DNA of 6,379 bases from Acidobacteriota bacterium. GTDB taxonomy: Bacteria; Acidobacteriota; Thermoanaerobaculia; Thermoanaerobaculales; Thermoanaerobaculaceae. The position numbers were made by a program, and so were the translations under genes. Below the pieces are notes generated by a model. That model was not told the DNA's origin. It worked only from the letters and a program-made list of their open reading frames with translations, and did no database searches. The stretch's first letter is position 1, and each line of letters opens with the position of its first letter. The stretch is from the NCBI GenBank assembly GCA_027458945.1, contig DAIDOU010000095.1, forward strand, positions 1 through 6,379. Direction: 5' to 3'. Below, in pieces: positions 4,843 through 6,379 of this stretch.

Positions 4843-6379
4843 ATGCGGGGGATGAGCGATCCCGGGGATCTCAGGCGGCGGGCGGTCGCAGCGCTCGAGG
4901 AGCTGGCCCTGCTTGCCGAGGTCGCGGGGGAGAACCCGTTCAAGGTACGCGCGTACGCCAACGCAGCGCGGGCGATCGCCCGCGCTCCGGAGGACGTCGA
5001 GGCGCTGGCGGCCAGCGGCGAACTCACGTCGCTGCCGGGGATCGGCAAGGGGATCGCCGCGATCCTCACCGAGCTCGCCGGCGGGGAGGAGCCGGCGCAG
5101 CTCGCCGAGCTGCGGGCGCGGACGCCGGCCGGCCTGGCGGAACTGGCGGTGCTGCCTGGGCTCGGCCCCAAGCGCGTGCGGACGCTCTGGCAGGAGCTCG
5201 GGATCGCCTCGCTCGGAGAGCTGGAGTACGCCTGCCGAGAGAACCGCCTCCTGGCGCTCGCCGGGTTCGGGGCGGCGACGCAACGACACCTGCTCGAGGC
5301 GATCGAGTTCCGTCGCCGCGCCGCGAGCGCCCGCCACCTCCCCGAAGGCCTGCGTGTCGGCGAAGAGGTGGCCGCGGCCATCCGGGCCGCGCTCCCCGGG
5401 GCCGCGGTCGCGGCGGCCGGCCAGGCGCGCCGCTCGTGCGAGGTGGTGAGCGAGGCGGTCGTGGTGTGCGCCGGCCCGTCTCAGGCCGCGCTTGCCGCGG
5501 CCCTCGGCGGCACGCTCGGCGATACCCGCACCCCCGACCCAGACACGCTGGCCGGCGTCGATCTGTCCGGCCTTCCGGTCCGCGTCGTGACTACGCCGCC
5601 GGCCTCGTTCGGCGCCGCGCTCGTGTGGCACACCGGGAGCGGCCGTCACGTCGAGCAGCTCGCGGAACGCGCCGCCGCCGGCGGGTTGCGCTTCGCCGCG
5701 GGCGTCCTCGCCGACGGCTCGGGGAACCCCGTCGAGTGCGCCGGCGAGCGGGAGCTGTACGCCCGGCTGCACCTTCCGTGGATCCCGCCCGAGCTGCGTG
5801 AAGGGGTCGGTGAGGTCGAGGCCGCCGCCGCCGGGGCGCTCCCCGACCTCATCGGGGAGAACGACCTCCTCGGCGCCGTGCACGCCCACACGACCGACTC
5901 GGACGGCACCGCCTCGCTCGACGCGATGGCGGCCGCGGCGGCGGCGCTCGGCTGGGCGTTCCTCGGCATCGCCGACCACTCCCGCGCCGCCGCCTACGCC
6001 CACGGCCTCGACGCCGACCGCCTGCGCCGGCAGGGCGAGGCGATCGCCGCTCACAACGCCGCCGGCCGGCCGCCGCTGCTCCTGCGCGGCACCGAGGCCG
6101 ACGTCCTCGCCGACGGCAGACTCGACCGCCCGGAGGACGTTCCGCTCGACTTCGTCGTGGCCTCGGTGCACTCCGCGTTCCGCCAGAGCATCGAAGTGCA
6201 GACCGCTCGTCTCGTGCGCGCCGTCGGCCACGGCCGTGGCACGATCCTCGGTCACCCCACCGGCCGCCTCCTCCTCGCCCGCGAGGGGTACGCGGTCGAC
6301 CTCGAAGCGGTGCTGCAGGCGGCCGCGGCCAGCGGCGCCGCGGTCGAGATCAACGCCCACCCGTTCCGCCTCGATCTCG
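4843..6379 (+). CDS. polX: PolX/PHP-family DNA repair protein with degenerate polymerase site (C-terminus cut by window edge)
   Basis: The frame is open for 512 codons to the right edge; bacterial PolX is about 570-580 residues, so the tail is missing. Order: 8-kDa-like DNA-binding domain (ENPFKVRAYANAARAI, 30-45), helix-hairpin-helix LPGIGKGIA (64-72), second HhH LPGLGPKRV (104-112), polymerase fingers/palm (about 166-300), linker PWIPPELREGVGE (312-324), then a PHP nuclease domain. PHP metal-site residues seen are H347 and H349 (HAHTTDSDG, with D354), D378-H379, E418, H443 and H471 (GHPTGR); the final Asp-His pair would lie outside the window. The palm keeps ARR (195-197), SFGAAL (255-260) and HTGS (263-266). 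However, the usual GDxD motif reads S203-E-A-V206, and the third Asp of VDLR aligns with R247. DNA synthesis is therefore unlikely; 3'-5' exonuclease or phosphoesterase activity from PHP is likely. ATG 4843 has a weak GGA 7 bases upstream; ATG 4852 is in frame, but its G-run abuts it. Confidence 0.9.
   Translation, partial: MRGMSDPGDLRRRAVAALEELALLAEVAGENPFKVRAYANAARAIARAPEDVEALAASGELTSLPGIGKGIAAILTELAGGEEPAQLAELRARTPAGLAELAVLPGLGPKRVRTLWQELGIASLGELEYACRENRLLALAGFGAATQRHLLEAIEFRRRAASARHLPEGLRVGEEVAAAIRAALPGAAVAAAGQARRSCEVVSEAVVVCAGPSQAALAAALGGTLGDTRTPDPDTLAGVDLSGLPVRVVTTPPASFGAALVWHTGSGRHVEQLAERAAAGGLRFAAGVLADGSGNPVECAGERELYARLHLPWIPPELREGVGEVEAAAAGALPDLIGENDLLGAVHAHTTDSDGTASLDAMAAAAAALGWAFLGIADHSRAAAYAHGLDADRLRRQGEAIAAHNAAGRPPLLLRGTEADVLADGRLDRPEDVPLDFVVASVHSAFRQSIEVQTARLVRAVGHGRGTILGHPTGRLLLAREGYAVDLEAVLQAAAASGAAVEINAHPFRLDL

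Noticed and set aside
4777..6360. Long open frame on the minus strand (about 527 codons) opposite the PolX gene.
   Set aside because: Its translation is Arg/Gly/Ala-rich low-complexity protein with no recognisable domain, and the plus strand encodes an unmistakable PolX/PHP protein. Long antisense frames are expected at about 70% GC.
1..6379. CRISPR array, insertion sequence, tRNA/rRNA gene or defence island.
   Set aside because: No spaced direct repeats, transposase motifs, terminal inverted repeats or structured RNA signatures were seen; almost all of the window is covered by recognisable coding sequence.

Overview
The window is GC-rich (about 70% by eye, with codon third positions almost all G or C) and fully packed with genes. 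No gap exceeds 41 bases. A lipoprotein signal with an outer-membrane-type sorting residue, a Tgl/PilF-like TPR lipoprotein, an MglB-like roadblock protein and a membrane HD-GYP protein together suggest a high-GC diderm bacterium. Myxococcota, Desulfuromonadota/Desulfobacterota or Acidobacteriota-like lineages are plausible. This is inference from gene content, not a taxonomic identification.

Layout: five genes run leftward on the minus strand from about 4822 to the left edge. In transcription order they are a Cache-HAMP-HD-GYP cyclic-di-GMP phosphodiesterase (4822-3110), a TPR lipoprotein (3113-2334), a one-domain roadblock/LC7 protein (2329-1967), the SRP receptor GTPase FtsY (1925-1032), and the riboflavin enzyme RibD (1035 to the left edge, C-terminus missing). 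Two junctions are 4-base GTGA overlaps, one has 4 bases between stop and start, and one is 41 bases long with a GC-rich hairpin. These genes therefore look like one transcription unit with coupled translation. On the plus strand, diverging from the HD-GYP gene across only about 20 bases, is a PolX/PHP-type DNA repair gene (4843 to the right edge, C-terminus missing).

How they fit together: the first three minus-strand genes resemble parts used in type IV pilus motility and its control (c-di-GMP turnover, a pilotin-like lipoprotein, an MglB-like GTPase regulator). FtsY and RibD are housekeeping functions (membrane protein targeting, riboflavin synthesis) that appear to be carried on the same message.

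The most notable observation is in the PolX gene. The helix-hairpin-helix motifs, the fold-defining polymerase motifs and the visible PHP metal ligands are kept, but all three catalytic aspartates of the polymerase palm appear to be replaced (E204, V206, R247). This predicts a PHP-family nuclease carrying a polymerase-derived DNA-binding module that no longer synthesises DNA. I saw no CRISPR array, insertion sequence, tRNA or rRNA.
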